A DNA stretch of 6,756 nt, taken from assembly GCA_947174985.1 (NCBI GenBank), contig CAMWLB010000169.1, positions 1 through 6,756 of the forward strand, given 5' to 3'. The notes below the pieces were generated by a model. It was not told the DNA's origin. It was given only the letters and a program-made list of their open reading frames with translations, and searched no databases. The DNA is from an uncultured Lachnospiraceae bacterium (GTDB lineage Bacteria > Bacillota > Clostridia > Lachnospirales > Lachnospiraceae). Made by a program: the position numbers and the translations under genes. Positions 6,143-6,756 of the stretch are shown here, piece after piece (the first letter of the stretch is position 1; each line of letters begins with the position of its first letter).

Positions 6143-6756
6143 ATGAATGTAAAAGAAATTGTGCGAAAAATGACACTCGAGGAAAAAGCAGGGCTCTGCT
6201 CCGGCGCGGACTTTTGGCGTACCAAGGCGGTGGAACGGCTGGAGGTGCCGCAGATGATGGTGAGCGACGGACCGCACGGGCTGCGCAAGCAGGAGGAGAC
6301 GGCGGACCATCTGGGGCTGGACGAGAGTGTCAAAGCGGTATGCTTTCCGGCGGGCTGCGCTACTGCAGCTTCTTTTGACAGAAAGCTGCTGCGGACTTTG
6401 GGGGAGACACTTGGAAAGGAATGTCAGGCGGAAGGAATCGGCGTGCTGTTAGGGCCTGCGGTCAACATCAAACGTTCCCCGCTCTGCGGCAGAAATTTTG
6501 AATATTTTTCCGAGGATCCTTATCTTGCAGGACAGATGGCGTCCAGCTATATCAAGGGTGTGCAGAGCAAGGGCGTCGGAACCAGCATCAAGCATTTTCT
6601 TGCCAACAATCAGGAGCACAGGCGTATGAGCTCCAGCAGCGAAGTGGATGAAAGAACGCTGCGGGAGATATATCTGCCGGCATTTGAAGAAGCGGTAAAG
6701 AAGGCAAAGCCGTGGACCGTGATGTGCTCCTACAATCGGATAAACGGTGTGTATGC
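6143..6756 (+). CDS. Glycoside hydrolase family 3 beta-glucosidase, 3'-truncated by window end
   Basis: The first 204 codons plus two bases are visible, and the frame stays open to the window end. The protein begins near M-T-L-E-E-K-A-G-L (10-18), the classic GH3 opening, then shows S41-D-G-P-H-G-L-R48 and G104-P-A-V-N-I-K-R-S-P. These are followed by G-R-N-F-E-Y-F-S-E-D-P (117-127), K150-H-F-L-A-N-N-Q-E-H-R-R161 and V169-D-E-R-T-L-R-E. These are substrate-site elements of the N-terminal GH3 TIM barrel. The catalytic Asp nucleophile and the C-terminal domains would lie beyond the window. From memory it closely resembles clostridial BglB-type cytoplasmic beta-glucosidases, which hydrolyse cellobiose and other beta-glucosides. 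GH3 specificity cannot be settled from this fragment. There is no signal peptide, so it is probably cytoplasmic. ATG 6143 is the first start after an in-frame TGA at 6098-6100 and sits 7 nt after a perfect AGGAGG. Confidence 0.94.
   Translation, partial: MNVKEIVRKMTLEEKAGLCSGADFWRTKAVERLEVPQMMVSDGPHGLRKQEETADHLGLDESVKAVCFPAGCATAASFDRKLLRTLGETLGKECQAEGIGVLLGPAVNIKRSPLCGRNFEYFSEDPYLAGQMASSYIKGVQSKGVGTSIKHFLANNQEHRRMSSSSEVDERTLREIYLPAFEEAVKKAKPWTVMCSYNRINGVY

Noticed and set aside
6121..6378. Plus-strand frame starting at TTG 6121 overlapping the GH3 start
   Set aside because: It is out of frame with the GH3 coding region, whose motifs and ideal Shine-Dalgarno site are unambiguous.

Overview
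The window looks like chromosomal DNA from an anaerobic gut-type Firmicute, most likely a Lachnospiraceae/Clostridia member. GC is moderate (near 50% by eye), coding is dense, genes overlap by 4 nt, Shine-Dalgarno sites are purine-rich, and the M56 receptor proteins and the cytoplasmic family 3 glycosidase resemble clostridial homologues. This assignment is by resemblance from memory; no search was run. All genes are on the + strand and the window is almost entirely coding.

Layout: (1) 1-1831 is the 3' part of a BlaR1/MecR1-like M56 metallopeptidase receptor whose N-terminal half lies before the window. (2) 1828-3858 is a complete second M56 receptor. It is a tandem paralogue of the first, starts with TTG and overlaps the first gene's stop (TTGA). 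(3) 3855-6038 is a large lipoprotein with a propeller-like N-terminal region and an ABC-type extracellular solute-binding C-terminal domain. It overlaps gene 2 by 4 nt (ATGA). (4) 6039-6142 is the only real intergenic gap. It carries a near-consensus sigma-A promoter and a strong Shine-Dalgarno site. (5) 6143-6756 is the 5' part of a GH3 beta-glucosidase, cut by the window end.

The two receptors and the lipoprotein are translationally linked and probably form one transcript. In known M56 systems (BlaR1-BlaI) an extracellular sensor activates a membrane zinc protease, which relieves repression by a BlaI-type regulator. No regulator or penicillin-binding sensor domain is visible here. Instead both receptors share an uncharacterised ectodomain with an Asp-rich D-x-D-G motif, and they differ by an extra segment of about 165 residues in the first one. 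The most interesting reading, which is inference, is a two-receptor plus solute-binding-lipoprotein surface sensing module. The GH3 gene has its own promoter and may be an independent unit.

I saw no RNA genes, CRISPR arrays, insertion sequences or convincing intrinsic terminators.
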